Source of the DNA: an uncultured Sphingomonadaceae bacterium
GTDB lineage: Bacteria > Pseudomonadota > Alphaproteobacteria > Sphingomonadales > Sphingomonadaceae
Direction: 5' to 3'
NCBI GenBank assembly: GCA_947494305.1
Contig: CANLUL010000003.1
Span: forward strand, 186,001-250,000
Length of the DNA: 64,000 nt
Below the pieces are notes generated by a model. The model ran no database searches, was not told the origin of the DNA, and was given only the letters and a program-made list of their open reading frames with translations. Below are positions 27,319 through 37,915 of the stretch, in pieces; position 1 is the first letter of the stretch, and each line of letters starts with the position of its first letter. Both the position numbers and the translations under genes were made by a program.

Positions 27319-27771
27319 TTAATTCTCGAGAAATTTGACCCAGGGCTGACCGACTTCTTTCCAGTCGGCTGGATCCCAGATCTTATTCATGTCTGCGCGG
27401 GCTTTCTCCTCATTCCAACCCAGCCGCTCTGTCCGGTAGCGATAGAAAAAGGCCGATACACGGGCGTTGACAATACAATGGACATGGACCTTTTTGCCGT
27501 CCAGTCTATCCATAGTATCGCAAAATTGCTGGAAATCCTGCTCCGCCGGCGCGCTAAAGACAACCGGAATGTGGATATATTCCACACCTAGCGATTCCAG
27601 GGCGCCGCGTTCATCGGTCAGAGATTTTTCATGATCCTCCAGCGCCAGGTTGATGACATGCTCAATACCCAGCGCCTTGATCTCGGCCAGCTCTTCTTCG
27701 CTTGGTTGACCCGACGTGGTGATCCGGTCGTCTAGCCGAAGCCAATTGTGGATCTGGACCGGATCACTCAA
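27319..27771 (-). CDS. DUF442/protein tyrosine phosphatase-like protein
   Basis: This 150-residue dual-specificity-phosphatase-like protein is close to the beta-lactamase-hydrolase-like (DUF442) group. It contains RITTSGQPSEEELAEIKALGIEHVINLAL, the family opening, and the P-loop VHVHCIVNARVSAFFYRY with the catalytic Cys and Arg spaced as in DUF442 members (CXXXXR). The usual glycine of the loop is replaced (IVNA), which could weaken activity. Its ATG overlaps the malic enzyme stop by 4 nt, so it is translated with that gene. The substrate is unknown. Confidence 0.78.
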   Translation of the reverse strand: MSDPVQIHNWLRLDDRITTSGQPSEEELAEIKALGIEHVINLALEDHEKSLTDERGALESLGVEYIHIPVVFSAPAEQDFQQFCDTMDRLDGKKVHVHCIVNARVSAFFYRYRTERLGWNEEKARADMNKIWDPADWKEVGQPWVKFLEN

Positions 27772-30053
27772 TCGGCTATCCCGCCAGCTGCAAGCACAGC
27801 CAGTGTTACCAATTCAGAGGCGGTAGAGGCCATGGTGGCAATCTGAACCGGATGTTCAAGTCCAACCAGCATCGGTCCAATAACCGCATCCCCGCCTAGC
27901 TCACGCAGCATTTTGGCCGACAAGTTGGCGGATTGTAGTCCGGGCATGACCAGAACATTGGCTGGCTGATCTAGCCGACTGAATGGATAGTTAGCCATGA
28001 GCGCGGGGTTAAGCGCTACGTCAGGAGCCATTTCCCCTTCATATTGGAACGGAACCCGGCGTTCATCGAGAATAGACACAGCGTCGCGAATATTCCCAAG
28101 CCATTGACCCGGAGGATTGCCGAAAGTCGAGTAGCTCAGAAAGGCAACCCTGGGTTCATGACCCATTTTGCGGGCAACAGCTGCGGTTTGTTCGGCAATA
28201 TCGGCCAGTTCATGGGCGCTTGGTCGTTCGTTGACAGTGGTATCCGCCATGAAGACGGTATGATGTTGACCGACCATGACGTGAATGCCGAATGATGTTC
28301 TGCCAGGAACAGGATCGATGACTTTCGAAACGTCCCGCAATGATTGCGAGAAGGTTCGTGTGACACCGGTGATCATCGCTTCGGCCTGACCCAGTTTCAA
28401 CAATGCCGAACCAAAGACATTGCGTTCCTGATTGACTAGGCGTTTGATATCACGGCGCATTGCCCCCCGGCGTTGCATGCGTTGATAGAGCATCTCGACC
28501 ATGTCGGGGACGAGTGGGCTTTTACGGCTATTATGGATTTCGAAGTTGTCAATGTCACTCACACCCAGTTCGGCAAGCTTGGCGCGCACTTTGTCGTCGC
28601 GGCCAACCAGAACCGGCACACCATATCCACCGTCGCGGAACATGATTGCGGCGCGCAGCACGACATCCTCTTCGGCCTCGGCAAAGACAACCCGTTTCGG
28701 TGCCTGTCTTGCTTTCTCGTAAACCTGCGTCAGAACAGATGTGGTTGGATTGAGCCGCGCCTTGAGCGACTGGCGATACTCGTCGAGATCATCGATCGGT
28801 TTTTGTGCGACGCCGCTATCCATAGCCGCTTTCGCTACCGCCGCAGACACCACATCCATCAGGCGCGGGTCAAACGGTGCGGGAATGATATAGTCTTCGC
28901 CGAACACGGGGGCTTGACCACCATAGGCTGCAGCCACTTCTTCGGGCACTTGTTCGCGGGCAAGTTCGGCAATGGCCTGCGCCGCTGCGACTTTCATCTC
29001 TTCATTGATTCGGGTGGCCCGCACATCAAGCGCGCCCCGGAAAATGAACGGGAAGCCCAGAACATTGTTGACCTGATTGGGGTAGTCGGAGCGTCCAGTC
29101 GCGACAATCGCATCCGGACGGGCCGCTTTGGCATCAGGCGGCGTGATTTCAGGATCAGGGTTGGCCATGGCAAAGATGATCGGCTTGTCCGCCATATCTT
29201 TGACCATTTCGGGTTTGAGTGCGCCGGCAGCAGACAGACCAAGGAACACATCCGCACCCTTTAAGGCTTCGTTTAAGTCGCGCGCGTCTGTGTCAATTGC
29301 ATGCGCGGATTTCCATTGATCGACATTGTCGCGGCCGCGATAAATCACCCCGCTGCGATCGCACATGGTCAGATTTTCATGCGGCACACCAAGAGATTTG
29401 ATCAGTGATGCGCATGCGATAGCAGCCGCACCGGCGCCATTGACCACAACTTTGACATCTTCGACTTTCCGGTCGGTGAGCAGGCAGGCATTGATTATTC
29501 CTGCCGCTGCGATGATTGCGGTGCCATGCTGATCATCGTGGAAAACCGGAATATTCATCCGGTCACGCAATGTTTGCTCGATGATGAAACAGGCCGGTGC
29601 GCCAATGTCTTCCAGATTGATGCCGCCAAAGCTGGGTTCCATAATCTGAACGGCATTGATGAAAGCGTCTGTGTCTTCGGTGTCGAGCTCGATGTCGATA
29701 CCATCGACATCGGCAAAGCGTTTGAACAGGACCGCCTTGCCCTCCATCACCGGCTTGGAGGCGAGTGCACCCAAATTGCCCAATCCCAAAATAGCAGTGC
29801 CATTGGAAATCACCGCAACCAGATTGCCCTTGGCGGTATAATCATAGGCGGTGGATGGATCTTCCGCGATCGCGCGGACCGGAACGGCAACGCCGGGAGA
29901 ATAGGCAAGGCTCAAATCGCGCTGTGTCGCCATTGGTTTCGAGGCAACAATCTCGATCTTGCCAGGTCGGCCATGTGAGTGAAAAAGTAGCGCTTCGCGC
30001 TCGGAAAATTCTACATTGCTCTTATTCTTGTCGGCCAATTTGTCTCTCCGCAT
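27768..30053 (-). CDS. maeB: NADP-dependent malic enzyme with phosphotransacetylase-like C-terminal domain
   Basis: This 761-residue multidomain malic enzyme oxidatively decarboxylates malate to pyruvate. The N-terminal malic domain has [11 protein letters not shown] and the catalytic region [19 protein letters not shown]-like [13 protein letters not shown]. The NAD(P)-binding domain follows, with [17 protein letters not shown] and [19 protein letters not shown]. From about residue 435 to the end is a phosphotransacetylase-like domain ([44 protein letters not shown]). In family members the PTA part is regulatory (acetyl-CoA). The gene is divergent from mutS (141 nt) and overlaps a DUF442 gene downstream. 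Confidence 0.94.
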   Translation of the reverse strand: MRRDKLADKNKSNVEFSEREALLFHSHGRPGKIEIVASKPMATQRDLSLAYSPGVAVPVRAIAEDPSTAYDYTAKGNLVAVISNGTAILGLGNLGALASKPVMEGKAVLFKRFADVDGIDIELDTEDTDAFINAVQIMEPSFGGINLEDIGAPACFIIEQTLRDRMNIPVFHDDQHGTAIIAAAGIINACLLTDRKVEDVKVVVNGAGAAAIACASLIKSLGVPHENLTMCDRSGVIYRGRDNVDQWKSAHAIDTDARDLNEALKGADVFLGLSAAGALKPEMVKDMADKPIIFAMANPDPEITPPDAKAARPDAIVATGRSDYPNQVNNVLGFPFIFRGALDVRATRINEEMKVAAAQAIAELAREQVPEEVAAAYGGQAPVFGEDYIIPAPFDPRLMDVVSAAVAKAAMDSGVAQKPIDDLDEYRQSLKARLNPTTSVLTQVYEKARQAPKRVVFAEAEEDVVLRAAIMFRDGGYGVPVLVGRDDKVRAKLAELGVSDIDNFEIHNSRKSPLVPDMVEMLYQRMQRRGAMRRDIKRLVNQERNVFGSALLKLGQAEAMITGVTRTFSQSLRDVSKVIDPVPGRTSFGIHVMVGQHHTVFMADTTVNERPSAHELADIAEQTAAVARKMGHEPRVAFLSYSTFGNPPGQWLGNIRDAVSILDERRVPFQYEGEMAPDVALNPALMANYPFSRLDQPANVLVMPGLQSANLSAKMLRELGGDAVIGPMLVGLEHPVQIATMASTASELVTLAVLAAGGIAD

Positions 30054-30194
30054 ATTTGGCAGGTTCCTGCCAAAGGGTTTTGCGTCCCAAATGGACCCCT
30101 ACTCGGTTTAAGGGAGTCTCGCAATATCAAGCAATTATCATGTGAATTGATCACTGCTCTTTAATGTCCTTCTCGTCTCCGCTATCGCATTTTT

Positions 30195-32867
30195 ATGGCA
30201 ACTCAGATTCGCGAAAAGGCTAAATCAGGGGATAAAAAGGCGGCATCCAAGCCAGCCAAAGTCACGCCAATGATGGAGCAATATTTCGCGCTGAAGGAAA
30301 AGGCCGCGGATTGCTTGCTCTTCTACCGGATGGGCGACTTCTTCGAGCTATTCTATGACGACGCCATAAAGGCCTCTGCAGCACTAGATATTGCGCTCAC
30401 GAGTCGGGGGAAAAATGCCGGCGAGTCTATTCCGATGTGCGGTGTTCCTGCGCACTCGGCGGAGAGCTATCTGGCAAAACTAATCCGTGCCGGTTTCAAG
30501 GTAGCGATAGCCGAGCAGACCGAAACACCGGAAGAAGCAAAAGCGCGGGGCGGGTATAAGGCGCTGGTCGCGCGCGATATTATCCGTTTTGTAACGGCTG
30601 GCACGCTGACCGAAGACACGCTGCTGGATGCACGATCGGATAATATGCTCGTGGCACTTGCAGAAGTGCAGGGGCAAATTGGATTGGCCGCAGCCGATAT
30701 TTCTACGGGCAATTTTGAACTGACCAGCATCACGCCCGAAGAACTGACTGCTGAATTGGCGCGCATTGCACCGTCCGAGGTCATTTGCCCGCCCTCTCTG
30801 TTCGAGCAAGTAGAAGGCAGTCATCGCGGCATCACAACGGAATGGAAAAAAGCGGATTTCGACAGCAGCAAGGCCGAAGGGCGGCTCAAAACTTTGTTCG
30901 GATCAGACAGCAAGTACGAACTCAGCCAGTTTTCCCGCGCAGAGATAGCGACAGCGGGCGGGTTGGTGAGCTATGTCGAGCATGTCTCACAGGGTGAAAC
31001 ACCCTATTTGCACAATCCGGTTCAGCGCAAGACCCCCGATTTCCTTATGATTGATGGCCCCACACGGGCCAGTCTGGAAATTGAACAGACCTTGGCCGGT
31101 GAACGCAAAGGGAGCCTGCTTGATTGCATTGATCGCACCGTGACGGCGAGCGGTGCGCGACTGCTCGCCCGCGATATCGCTGCCCCGCTTTGCAACACGA
31201 CCAAAATAGGCGAGCGACTGGCGCTGGTGCAATGGTTCCATGACGATCCAGCGGTCCGCGACGATATCCGCATAGCCCTGAAAGCGCTGCCCGATATTGG
31301 CCGGGCTTTGGGCCGGGTATCAGCGGGCAGGGGCAGCCCGCGCGATTTGGGGCAGATCCGCGATGGTCTGGCCGGTGCACGGATTTTGCGTGAGCGGTTG
31401 TCACTGATGATGGCGTTGCCCGAATTGCTGCAACAGATTTTGCCAGCACTCGACGGGCATGCAGCGATGGTAGATCTGCTGGAACGTGCGTTGATCGAAA
31501 GCCCGCCAACCGAAACCGCCAGCGGTGGTTATATTGCCGCGGGCTATGATCCGGCATTGGATGAATTGCGCAGTGCGGGTTTGGATGGCCGTCAGGCGAT
31601 CTCAAAACTGGAAGGCCGCTACCGGGAATCGACTGGGATCAATACACTGAAGATCAAGCATAATGCGGTGCTGGGTTATTTTGTCGAGGTGCCAGCGCGT
31701 CACGGTGATGCTTTGATGACCGAGGACTCCGGTTTCGCCCATCGTCAGACATTGGCTGGTGCGGTGCGGTTTAACTCGACCGAACTCCATGAAGAAGCAT
31801 TGCGCGTTACGCAGGCTGGCGCACATGCGCTGGCCTCCGAAGCCGCGCATTTTGAGGATTTGATCGAGAAAGTTTTGGCGCGCAAGGAAGCGATCGCAGA
31901 CAGTGCCGATGCACTGGCCCGCATTGATGTCGCGGCCGCGTTGGCGGAACGTGCGGCTGAAGGGCAATGGTGCCGACCCGAATTTGTCGATGGCAAGCAT
32001 CTGGATATCCAGGGCGGCCGTCATCCGGTGGTGGAAGAAGCGCTAAAGAAAGCGGGCGATCCGTTTGTTGCCAATGATTGTTCCTTGGCTGCGCATGAGC
32101 GGCTCTGGCTGGTTTCCGGTCCCAATATGGGCGGTAAATCGACCTTTCTGCGCCAGAATGCGCTGATCGTCATTCTCGCTCAAGCGGGGGGTTTTGTCCC
32201 GGCATCTTCCGCGAGGCTAAGCCTTGTCGACCGTTTGTTTAGCCGGGTTGGGGCCTCCGATAATCTGGCGCAGGGTCAATCTACCTTCATGGTCGAAATG
32301 GTAGAAACCGCGGCGATTTTGAATCAGGCTACCGAGAATAGTTTCGTGATCCTGGACGAAGTAGGGCGCGGGACGTCTACTTATGATGGTCTTGCACTGG
32401 CGTGGGCCGTGGTCGAGGCGGTGCACGAGACAAATCAATGCCGCTGCCTGTTCGCCACCCATTATCACGAGCTGACCCGTCTGGCTGATCAATTAGATGC
32501 ATTGTCTCTGCACCACGTGCGGGCGCGGGAATGGAAGGGTGATCTGGTATTAATGCACGAACTGGCTAGCGGTCCGGCGGATCGCAGCTATGGATTGGCT
32601 GTCGCAAAACTGGCTGGTGTACCAAAACCCGTGTTGAAACGCGCCAAAGCCGTACTCGATAAACTGGAGGCTGGACGGGCGGAAACCGGAGGTCTGGCCG
32701 CAGGATTGGGCGACTTGCCTTTATTTGCAGCTAGTTTGGCAGAGACCGAAGAAGCGACCGACAAATTACGAGACGCTCTTGAAAATCTCGATATCGATGC
32801 ACTGAGCCCCCGGGAGGCGCTTGATCATCTATATGCGCTCAAGTCGCAGCTGGAAGAGGAGGGCTAG
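30195..32867 (+). CDS. mutS: DNA mismatch repair protein MutS
   Basis: This 890-residue protein recognises mismatches and small loops and recruits MutL. The mismatch-reading motif FYRMGDFFELFYDDA puts the intercalating Phe-X-Glu at Phe49 and Glu51. The connector, core and clamp domains follow. The ATPase has Walker A GPNMGGKST (residues 642-650), Walker B-type VILDEVGRGTSTYDGLALAWA and the HYHELT His. A short C-terminal dimerisation region is retained. An N-terminal Lys/Ala-rich extension of about 25 residues precedes the family start, common in alphaproteobacteria. Its stop overlaps that of the convergent DUF819 gene by 4 nt. Confidence 0.96.
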   Translation: MATQIREKAKSGDKKAASKPAKVTPMMEQYFALKEKAADCLLFYRMGDFFELFYDDAIKASAALDIALTSRGKNAGESIPMCGVPAHSAESYLAKLIRAGFKVAIAEQTETPEEAKARGGYKALVARDIIRFVTAGTLTEDTLLDARSDNMLVALAEVQGQIGLAAADISTGNFELTSITPEELTAELARIAPSEVICPPSLFEQVEGSHRGITTEWKKADFDSSKAEGRLKTLFGSDSKYELSQFSRAEIATAGGLVSYVEHVSQGETPYLHNPVQRKTPDFLMIDGPTRASLEIEQTLAGERKGSLLDCIDRTVTASGARLLARDIAAPLCNTTKIGERLALVQWFHDDPAVRDDIRIALKALPDIGRALGRVSAGRGSPRDLGQIRDGLAGARILRERLSLMMALPELLQQILPALDGHAAMVDLLERALIESPPTETASGGYIAAGYDPALDELRSAGLDGRQAISKLEGRYRESTGINTLKIKHNAVLGYFVEVPARHGDALMTEDSGFAHRQTLAGAVRFNSTELHEEALRVTQAGAHALASEAAHFEDLIEKVLARKEAIADSADALARIDVAAALAERAAEGQWCRPEFVDGKHLDIQGGRHPVVEEALKKAGDPFVANDCSLAAHERLWLVSGPNMGGKSTFLRQNALIVILAQAGGFVPASSARLSLVDRLFSRVGASDNLAQGQSTFMVEMVETAAILNQATENSFVILDEVGRGTSTYDGLALAWAVVEAVHETNQCRCLFATHYHELTRLADQLDALSLHHVRAREWKGDLVLMHELASGPADRSYGLAVAKLAGVPKPVLKRAKAVLDKLEAGRAETGGLAAGLGDLPLFAASLAETEEATDKLRDALENLDIDALSPREALDHLYALKSQLEEEG

Positions 32868-34099
32868 CCCGCCACTGCGGCCATCATTTGCGCGCAGATG
32901 ATGGCGCCATAAGTACCCAAGGCATAACCCAACACCGCCAGCAAAACACCGACGGGTGCGAGGGCAGGGTGAAAAGCGGCGGCGACTACAGGCGCCGATG
33001 CTGCTCCACCCACATTGGCTTTGCTGCCGACCGCAACGAAGAAAAATGGTGCTTTGATGATTTTTGCGACCGCAATGAGCAATATCGAATGAAAGGTCAT
33101 CCAGATAAACCCGACCAGGAACAGCAGCGGTTGATCGGCCAGCATGAATACATCCATTTTTGTGCCGATGATCGCAACCAATAGAAAGATGAACACGGTA
33201 CCAATTTTGGAAGCACCAGCCCCTTCATAACCGCGTGCGCTGGTAAAGCTTAAGCCAAGCCCAACCGTGGTTGCGGTCACAACAATCCAGAAAAACTCTG
33301 CCGCCAATATAGATTCGCCGAGCCCCTGCGCTTCGAAAAACGGCACTGCCACAGCAGCAACTAGGTGTGACACCGCTACACCGCCAAAAGCGATGGCGGT
33401 CAGCATGACCAGATCGGCGGCAGATGCGGTTCGTTCCACCGAGCTAGTGTAGTCTGCCATCTTGTTTTTCAGTCGTTCGATCGCGCTACTGTCTGCGCCC
33501 AGCCAGCGGTCCACTTTCTCGGAATTGCCCGCGCCATAAAGCAGGAAAGCCATCCAGATGTTCGCGACCACAATATCCACGGCGACCATGGCCGCATATT
33601 TCTCCTGGTTGTAGCCATAGACCTCGAGCATCGCCGTCTGGTTCGCACCGCCGCCGATCCAGCTACCCGCCAGAGTTGCGAGCCCGCGCCAAATTGCATC
33701 CGCACCTTCTCCACCAACCGTTTCGGGACTAAACGATCCGACGATCAACATCGCTATGGGACCGCCCAATATGATCCCGATGGTTGCGGTGAAAAACATG
33801 ATCAGTGCTTTTGATCCCAGCCCCAAAATTCCCTTCATATCGATGCTGAGCGTCATCAGCACCAGTGCGGCCGGCAGGAAATAATCCTTGGCAATCTGCC
33901 AAAGGTTGGACTCTTCGGAGGATATCAATCCAAAACTATTCATCAGCGAGGGGATTAGATAGGCCAATAAAATAATGGGTATGAACGTATAGAATTTATC
34001 CCACCAGCCGCCGCGGCTTTTTGTGTAAAATATCGCGCCTAGCACCGCCGCCAGCAGTCCAAAAACAATGGCATCATTGGTTATCAAGGGCGCGTCCAA
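32864..34099 (-). CDS. DUF819 family integral membrane protein
   Basis: This 411-residue protein has about eleven hydrophobic helices and the DUF819 pattern: IPSLMNSFGLI, a GGANQTAMLEVYG segment preceded by LATLAGSWIGG, and a C-terminal VGSKANVGGAASAPVVAAAFHPALAPVGVLLAVLGYALGTYG. The two halves look like an inverted repeat, as in the YjcL group. Function is not established for the family. The start is placed at TTG 34099, because AGGAGA stands exactly 6 nt upstream on the reverse strand; the GTG at 34120 would put that site inside the gene. It is divergent from argB. Confidence 0.83.
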   Translation of the reverse strand: MDAPLITNDAIVFGLLAAVLGAIFYTKSRGGWWDKFYTFIPIILLAYLIPSLMNSFGLISSEESNLWQIAKDYFLPAALVLMTLSIDMKGILGLGSKALIMFFTATIGIILGGPIAMLIVGSFSPETVGGEGADAIWRGLATLAGSWIGGGANQTAMLEVYGYNQEKYAAMVAVDIVVANIWMAFLLYGAGNSEKVDRWLGADSSAIERLKNKMADYTSSVERTASAADLVMLTAIAFGGVAVSHLVAAVAVPFFEAQGLGESILAAEFFWIVVTATTVGLGLSFTSARGYEGAGASKIGTVFIFLLVAIIGTKMDVFMLADQPLLFLVGFIWMTFHSILLIAVAKIIKAPFFFVAVGSKANVGGAASAPVVAAAFHPALAPVGVLLAVLGYALGTYGAIICAQMMAAVAG

Positions 34100-34190
34100 A
34101 ATGTCTCTCCTGTTTCTCACATCCTAGCGCGAAAATTGAGGAAGTCACAATTTAGTTGCTTTTCGCGGCCAGCTTTAGTCAAACGCCCGG

Positions 34191-35120
34191 ATGACTGACC
34201 ATGCACCTGATCATCGCCCAGACCCAGCCATGCTTGCCAAAGCAGAAACGCTCACCGAAGCCTTGCCCTATTTGCAACGCTATGCGGGAGAGACTTTTGT
34301 GATCAAATATGGCGGCCATGCCATGGGTGATCCTGCACTGGCGCGCAATTTTGCCGAGGATATTGTGCTGCTCAAACAAGTGGGTATCAATCCGGTGGTC
34401 GTTCACGGCGGCGGTCCGCAGATTGGCGCGATGCTGGAACGCGTAGGTGTGGAAAGCAAATTTGTCGATGGCCTCAGGGTGACGACCAAGGAAACCGCAG
34501 AGATTGCGGAGATGGTTTTATCTGGTGCAATCAACAAGGAACTGGTCAGCTGGATCGGCCGGGCTGGTGGCAGCGCCATCGGTATTTCAGGAAAAGATGG
34601 CGGTTTTGTAAGAGCAGCCAAGCTGCGACGTACCGCTCGCGACCCCGATAGCAATATTGAACGGATTATTGATCTGGGCTTTGTCGGAGAGCCCAAGCAT
34701 GTGGATCGCGGCGTTGTGGATACGATTTCGGCATCAGGTATGATCCCGGTAATCGCGCCCATTGGTGTCGATGGAGATGGTCATACCTACAATATCAATG
34801 CGGACACCATGGCGGGAGCTGTGGCCTCAGCTTTGCGTGCTGCGCGCTTGTTCTTGCTGACGGATGTTGCCGGTGTGCTGGACAAAGAAGGGGAATTGCT
34901 GACCGATCTGGATCCTACCAAAATTGAGGCGCTTTCAAAAGATGGTACCATCAAAGGCGGCATGATCCCCAAGTTGGAGACATGTGTGAACGCAGTGACC
35001 AAAGGCGTGGATGCCGCAGTCGTGCTGGACGGCCGTATCCCCCATGCGATGCTGCTTGAAATTTTCACCAGTCAGGGCGCTGGCACGCTGATCCGCGATG
35101 ATTTTGAGGCAGTTGAATAA
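34191..35120 (+). CDS. argB: Acetylglutamate kinase
   Basis: This 309-residue amino acid kinase phosphorylates N-acetyl-L-glutamate, the second step of arginine synthesis. It has [12 protein letters not shown] (phosphate-binding glycine loop), [45 protein letters not shown] and [18 protein letters not shown], all conserved in ArgB. The N-terminal helical extension before the kinase fold is typical of arginine-sensitive hexameric forms, so feedback inhibition is likely; that is inference. It is divergent from the DUF819 gene and followed by a YggT gene after 96 nt. Confidence 0.95.
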   Translation: MTDHAPDHRPDPAMLAKAETLTEALPYLQRYAGETFVIKYGGHAMGDPALARNFAEDIVLLKQVGINPVVVHGGGPQIGAMLERVGVESKFVDGLRVTTKETAEIAEMVLSGAINKELVSWIGRAGGSAIGISGKDGGFVRAAKLRRTARDPDSNIERIIDLGFVGEPKHVDRGVVDTISASGMIPVIAPIGVDGDGHTYNINADTMAGAVASALRAARLFLLTDVAGVLDKEGELLTDLDPTKIEALSKDGTIKGGMIPKLETCVNAVTKGVDAAVVLDGRIPHAMLLEIFTSQGAGTLIRDDFEAVE

Positions 35121-35216
35121 ACGGCAAACTGTGTTATATTAATGGTACACTAAGTTTCTTGGCATAGCCCGACATAGTCGTTAGGGCTCGGCCAACAGAT
35201 AGAAAAGGTTCGCGTC

Positions 35217-35513
35217 ATGGCATTTGCCCTGCTTCAGATTATCAATATTCTTCTCAATGTCGCGATCACGGTGATCATTGTGCAGGCCATCATGAGTTGG
35301 CTGCTCGCTTTCAACGTCATAAACCTACAAAATGATATCGCCCGCGCCGTTTGGACTGCACTTGATGGGTTGACCGCGCCGATTTACAATCCGATCCGCA
35401 AGATCATGCCTGATTTTGGTTCGATTGACCTGACACCAATGGTTGTCATCATAGGTATAATTATATTACAGGATGCCATTCTTCCACCAATTGCGCAGGC
35501 CCTACTGACTTGA
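35217..35513 (+). CDS. YggT family membrane protein
   Basis: This small protein of 98 residues has two hydrophobic segments (about 4-30 and 70-95) separated by the family motif [34 protein letters not shown]. YggT proteins are linked to cell division or osmotic adaptation in other bacteria, but the molecular role is unclear. An AAAGG site precedes the ATG. In the 96-nt gap upstream a small hairpin is visible (AGCCCGAC 35166-35173 with GTCG 35177-35180 and GGGCT 35184-35188) with no T-tract. The stop overlaps the folD TTG start (TTGA). Confidence 0.88.
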   Translation: MAFALLQIINILLNVAITVIIVQAIMSWLLAFNVINLQNDIARAVWTALDGLTAPIYNPIRKIMPDFGSIDLTPMVVIIGIIILQDAILPPIAQALLT

Positions 35514-36406
35514 CCACAGCACATATTATCGACGGCAAAGCGTTTGCAGCAGGATTGCGTGAACGCATCAAATCGGCTGTCCCCACATTTCAAAACCAGG
35601 CCGGACGCGCGCCGGGGTTGGCCGTTGTTCTGGTCGGCGAAGATCCTGCTAGTCAGGTCTATGTCGCATCAAAGCACAAAGCGACCATCGCGGCAGGTAT
35701 GGAGAGTTTTGAACACCGTCTACCCGCCGATACAGCCCAAGCTGATCTGATTGCTTTGGTTGAGAAGTTGAATGCGGATGATACCGTCGACGGCATTTTG
35801 GTGCAGCTTCCTCTACCCGAAGGACTGGACGAAAAAGCGGTCGTTATGGCGATTGATCCGGACAAGGATGTCGATGGACTTCATGTTATCAACGCAGGAC
35901 GATTGGCCAATGGCGAAGAAGCGCTGACACCCTGCACACCGCTGGGCAGCCTGATGCTGCTGAAAGACACATTGGGTGATCTTTCCGGCCTCAATGCTGT
36001 TGTAGTGGGCCGTTCAATCTTGGTTGGCAAACCGATGGCGCAGCTTCTGTTGGGCGAAAATTGCACCGTCACCATGGCGCATAGCCGGACCAAGGATCTG
36101 CCAGAAGTGGTTCGCCGTGCAGATATCGTTGTCGCCGCTGTGGGCCGTGCTGAGATGGTCAAGGGTGACTGGCTCAAAGACGGTGCGGTTGTCATTGATG
36201 TTGGTATCAACCGGCTCGATCCAGAACCTGGCAAGGAAAGAGGCCGTTTGGTCGGTGATGTCGCTACCTCCGAAGCAATGGATCATGTCCGTGCCATTAC
36301 TCCGGTTCCAGGAGGGGTTGGCCCGATGACCATAGCGGTGCTACTACGCAACACGTTGGTCGCCGCTTCTGCGCGGGAAGGACTGGAAAAACCGGAGGGT
36401 TTCTAA
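35510..36406 (+). CDS. folD: Bifunctional methylenetetrahydrofolate dehydrogenase / methenyl-THF cyclohydrolase
   Basis: This 298-residue enzyme of one-carbon metabolism interconverts 5,10-methylene- and 10-formyl-tetrahydrofolate with NADP. Key segments are [15 protein letters not shown] (catalytic Lys in YVASKHK), [61 protein letters not shown] and [16 protein letters not shown]. Length is typical. It starts at TTG 35510, overlapping the YggT stop by 4 nt, and ends with TAA sharing its last base with the next ATG (TAATG), so three genes are translationally linked. Confidence 0.95.
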   Translation: MTTAHIIDGKAFAAGLRERIKSAVPTFQNQAGRAPGLAVVLVGEDPASQVYVASKHKATIAAGMESFEHRLPADTAQADLIALVEKLNADDTVDGILVQLPLPEGLDEKAVVMAIDPDKDVDGLHVINAGRLANGEEALTPCTPLGSLMLLKDTLGDLSGLNAVVVGRSILVGKPMAQLLLGENCTVTMAHSRTKDLPEVVRRADIVVAAVGRAEMVKGDWLKDGAVVIDVGINRLDPEPGKERGRLVGDVATSEAMDHVRAITPVPGGVGPMTIAVLLRNTLVAASAREGLEKPEGF

Positions 36407-37125
36407 TGCGAATTTTTGCTGCAATCGGCATCGCTTTGTTGTTGGCGGGCTGTGCCAGTAGCGGCGGACGTCCCGCTGATCGGGAGCGTTTTCAGCGCAT
36501 CGCCGGTAAGCCAAACGCTAATCCCAGTGAAATCGTGAAGGCGGAGTTGGCTTTTGCACGATTGGCACGCGAAGAAGGACAATGGACCGCGTTTCGCAAA
36601 ACCGCGACCGAAGATGCCGTGATGTTTGTACCCAATCTAACCAATGCGCAGCAATGGTTGAAGGGCAAAGCGGATCCGAAAGAGGCCGTTGATTGGCAAC
36701 CCCATAGAATTACTATGTCCTGTGATGGCTCTATGGCCGTATCCACCGGAGCATGGCAGGCTGCGAATGGCTCTACCGGAAAATTCTATACGATTTGGCA
36801 AAAACAAAATGCAGAGGATCGGCGCGTCCGAGGAAAAGAGAGTGAATGGAAATGGGTTTTTGATCATGGCTTTGCTGTGGATGAACCCTTGCAAGAACCA
36901 GATTTTGTCGAAACAGAAGTGGCCGCATGTGATTCCAAACCATCTCCAAGAATGACGGTTTCTACCAGCGCTACCCGCAACACCAGGGGGCAGTCCACAG
37001 ATGCTTCACTGTGGTGGAGCGCGATTGAAAATGCGGACGGTCGGCGCCTTTTATCCGTTTCTATTTGGGATGGCAGTGAGAAAAAGAGCGTTGTTGAGGA
37101 AGATTTTGGTTTGGCAGCCAAATGA
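36406..37125 (+). CDS. Lipoprotein with NTF2/DUF4440-like region, function unknown
   Basis: This 239-residue predicted lipoprotein has signal [16 protein letters not shown] (Cys16), then ASSGGRPADRERFQ. The central part, AFARLAREEGQWTAFRKTATEDAVMF with GKFYTIWQKQNAEDRRV and EWKWVFDHGFAV, resembles SnoaL/DUF4440-type NTF2-like folds that bind small molecules. The last 70 residues are not recognisable. It begins one base before the folD stop ends and overlaps the marC start by 4 nt, so it belongs to the folD transcription unit although no folate-related role is evident. Confidence 0.75.
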   Translation: MRIFAAIGIALLLAGCASSGGRPADRERFQRIAGKPNANPSEIVKAELAFARLAREEGQWTAFRKTATEDAVMFVPNLTNAQQWLKGKADPKEAVDWQPHRITMSCDGSMAVSTGAWQAANGSTGKFYTIWQKQNAEDRRVRGKESEWKWVFDHGFAVDEPLQEPDFVETEVAACDSKPSPRMTVSTSATRNTRGQSTDASLWWSAIENADGRRLLSVSIWDGSEKKSVVEEDFGLAAK

Positions 37126-37739
37126 CCGAGCTTTTTATCTCTGCCTTTATCACATTTTTCGTGGTGATTGATCCGCCGGGCTGTGCGCCGATTTACGCCA
37201 GCCTGACTACCAACGCGCCAGCAAACCAACGCCGAAATATGGCGTTTCGCGCCATCATTGTTGCCTCTGTCATATTGGTTGTCTTTGCCGCTTTTGGTGC
37301 ACAGTTGTTGGGCGCTCTTGGTATCAGCCTCGATAGTTTTCGCATAGCAGGTGGTATCATGCTCTTCATAATCGCGCTGGAGATGGTGTTTGAGAAACGC
37401 ACCGAACGCCGCGAGAACCGCGCGCAAGATATTATCGACAAACCCGAAATTGAAGATGTCTCTATTTTCCCCATGGCAATGCCAATGATTGCTGGGCCAG
37501 GGTCCATAGCAGCGGTCATGTTGCTGATATCAAAGCATGAAGGTCTCGAAAGCACATTTGTTATTATGAGTGCTCTGGGAGCGGTGCTGTTATTGACGCT
37601 TGGCGGATTGTTACTCGCGGGACCATTGATGCGGCTTTTGGGTGGCAATGTTGAAGCCGTCATTACCCGAGTGCTGGGAGTGTTATTGGGAGCATTGGCG
37701 GTGCAATTTGTGGTCGACGGAATGAAGGCGAGTTTTTAA
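37122..37739 (+). CDS. MarC family integral membrane protein
   Basis: This 205-residue protein has six hydrophobic helices. It carries the MarC family pattern [20 protein letters not shown] at the start, [10 protein letters not shown]-like [19 protein letters not shown], and [23 protein letters not shown]. MarC proteins were once linked to multiple antibiotic resistance but that role has not held up; transport substrates are unknown. The ATG overlaps the lipoprotein stop (ATGA). It is convergent with a small Trm112-like gene, overlapping it by 4 nt. Confidence 0.88.
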   Translation: MTELFISAFITFFVVIDPPGCAPIYASLTTNAPANQRRNMAFRAIIVASVILVVFAAFGAQLLGALGISLDSFRIAGGIMLFIIALEMVFEKRTERRENRAQDIIDKPEIEDVSIFPMAMPMIAGPGSIAAVMLLISKHEGLESTFVIMSALGAVLLLTLGGLLLAGPLMRLLGGNVEAVITRVLGVLLGALAVQFVVDGMKASF

Positions 37740-37915
37740 AGTTTCCGTGCTTCCTCGATCAGCATCACCGGAACACCCTGTCTGATGGGATAGGCAACAC
37801 CTGCCGCCTCGCTGATCAATTCTTGCGCTTTCTCATCATATTTCAGTGTCGTTCTTGTTACTGGGCATACCAGAATTTCGAGCAACTCTGGATCGACCGC
37901 AATTATCTCACTCAC
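37736..37915 (-). CDS. Trm112/UPF0434 family small protein
   Basis: This 59-residue gene begins with GTG and reads [20 protein letters not shown] at the N-terminus. The pattern [10 protein letters not shown], then [18 protein letters not shown] at the C-terminus, is that of the UPF0434/Trm112-like family. The second CXXC-type cysteine pair seen in zinc-binding members is absent: only one Cys is left. Eukaryotic Trm112 activates methyltransferases; the bacterial role is less clear. The GTG overlaps the LON-domain stop (GTGA), so it is the last gene of a three-gene minus-strand unit. Confidence 0.85.
   Translation of the reverse strand: MSEIIAVDPELLEILVCPVTRTTLKYDEKAQELISEAAGVAYPIRQGVPVMLIEEARKL

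Noticed and set aside
28473-29264. Forward frame of 263 codons antisense to the malic enzyme gene
   Set aside because: The malic enzyme reading is well supported; this is a shadow frame.
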